Shown: one piece after another, positions 6,595 through 6,899 of the stretch | How positions within the stretch are numbered: the stretch's first letter is position 1 | Layout of the letters: each line of letters starts with the position of its first letter | Assembly: GCA_910586715.1 (NCBI GenBank) | Contig: CAJUJG010000025.1 | Span: forward strand, 1-6,899 | DNA length: 6,899 bases | Origin: an uncultured Lachnospiraceae bacterium | GTDB taxonomy: Bacteria > Bacillota > Clostridia > Lachnospirales > Lachnospiraceae | Direction: 5' to 3' | Made by a program: the position numbers and the translations under genes | Notes under the pieces: model-generated | Databases searched by the model: none | Told to the model about the DNA's origin: nothing | Seen by the model: the letters and a program-made list of their open reading frames with translations, nothing else

Positions 6595-6899
6595 TATTTC
6601 TCCATTTTCCTTTGCTTTTGTGCCCTTTGATAAAAAAATAGCACAATCCTCTCCAAATACCGTTTCAATACAATTTGGATTTCTTCCTTCGGGTGGATTG
6701 GTTTTACAAGGACGGAATAGAGCCCCGCCTTGTTTGCCCCCCACACGTCCGTGAAAATTTGGTCGCCGACAAACAGTGTGTCGGTTTCGTCCGTTCCCAT
6801 TTGTGCGCAGGCTTTTTTATAATTTTTCGGATTGGGCTTTCCCGCCTTAAAAATATAGGGTGCGTCCACCGCATCGCAAAACATCTTGACACGCGGCTC
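6594..6899 (-). CDS. yqeG: YqeG family HAD IIIA-type phosphatase, 3' part (5' end outside window)
   Basis: The 101 visible C-terminal residues begin in frame at the window edge with EPRVKMF. FKAGKPNPKNYKKA contains the lysine of HAD motif III, and FVGDQIFTDVWGANKAG (the GDQ-x3-D pattern) is motif IV with the two metal-binding aspartates. This arrangement, followed by GLYSVLVKPI, is typical of the YqeG branch of the haloacid dehalogenase superfamily. Family members are about 170 residues, so roughly 65-70 residues including the DxDxT nucleophile motif should lie beyond 6899. The substrate is unknown to me. The tail is basic and hydrophobic (LFFYQRAQKQRKMEK). It is followed in the same direction by aroE after 69 bases without a terminator, so co-transcription is likely. 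The neighbourhood of yqeG and aroE is also known from Bacillus. Confidence 0.9.
   Translation of the reverse strand, partial: EPRVKMFCDAVDAPYIFKAGKPNPKNYKKACAQMGTDETDTLFVGDQIFTDVWGANKAGLYSVLVKPIHPKEEIQIVLKRYLERIVLFFYQRAQKQRKMEK

Noticed and set aside
1..6899. Mobile element, prophage, CRISPR array, tRNA or rRNA
   Set aside because: No transposase or integrase, no regularly spaced repeats and no RNA gene structure was seen; all coding sequence is accounted for by housekeeping-type genes plus one DUF5688 gene.

Overview
The window reads as ordinary chromosome from an anaerobic Firmicute of class Clostridia, most likely Lachnospiraceae. The evidence is a clostridial-type pyruvate, phosphate dikinase, a DUF5688-family protein (a family I know mainly from Lachnospiraceae), Bacillus/Clostridium-like EF-P and AroQ sequences, AGGAGG ribosome binding sites and sigma-A-type promoters. 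This placement is from recalled family knowledge, not a database search. Every gene I can support lies on the minus strand, so transcription runs from high to low coordinates.

In transcription order: the 3' part of a YqeG-family HAD phosphatase (6594 to the window edge); aroE (5628-6524); aroK (5019-5549); aroQ (4582-5022, overlapping aroK by the ATGA type); efp (3872-4429) with its own predicted promoter and a leader of about 107 nt; a rho-independent terminator (about 3773-3838); a DUF5688 protein (2798-3721); and ppdK (26-2665) behind a strong TTGACA-N17-TATTAT promoter. Intergenic spaces are short. The longest, at about 150 bases, flank efp and hold the promoter/leader and the terminator; no stretch over 300 bases lacks a gene.

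aroQ, aroE and aroK encode three consecutive steps of the shikimate pathway (3-dehydroquinate to 3-dehydroshikimate to shikimate to shikimate 3-phosphate). They are probably co-transcribed, with possible read-through into efp, since I see no terminator between aroQ and efp. EF-P rescues ribosomes stalled at proline runs and has no direct metabolic link to them. PPDK interconverts PEP and pyruvate with ATP/AMP and PPi and is a central glycolytic enzyme in many anaerobes. Its promoter makes it an independent unit, although no terminator separates it from the DUF5688 gene upstream.

I did not find a new defence, mobile or RNA-based system. The less explained items are the DUF5688 protein of unknown function, a 14-bp sequence shared by the regions upstream of efp and the DUF5688 gene, and small inverted repeats in the efp leader and the yqeG-aroE gap.
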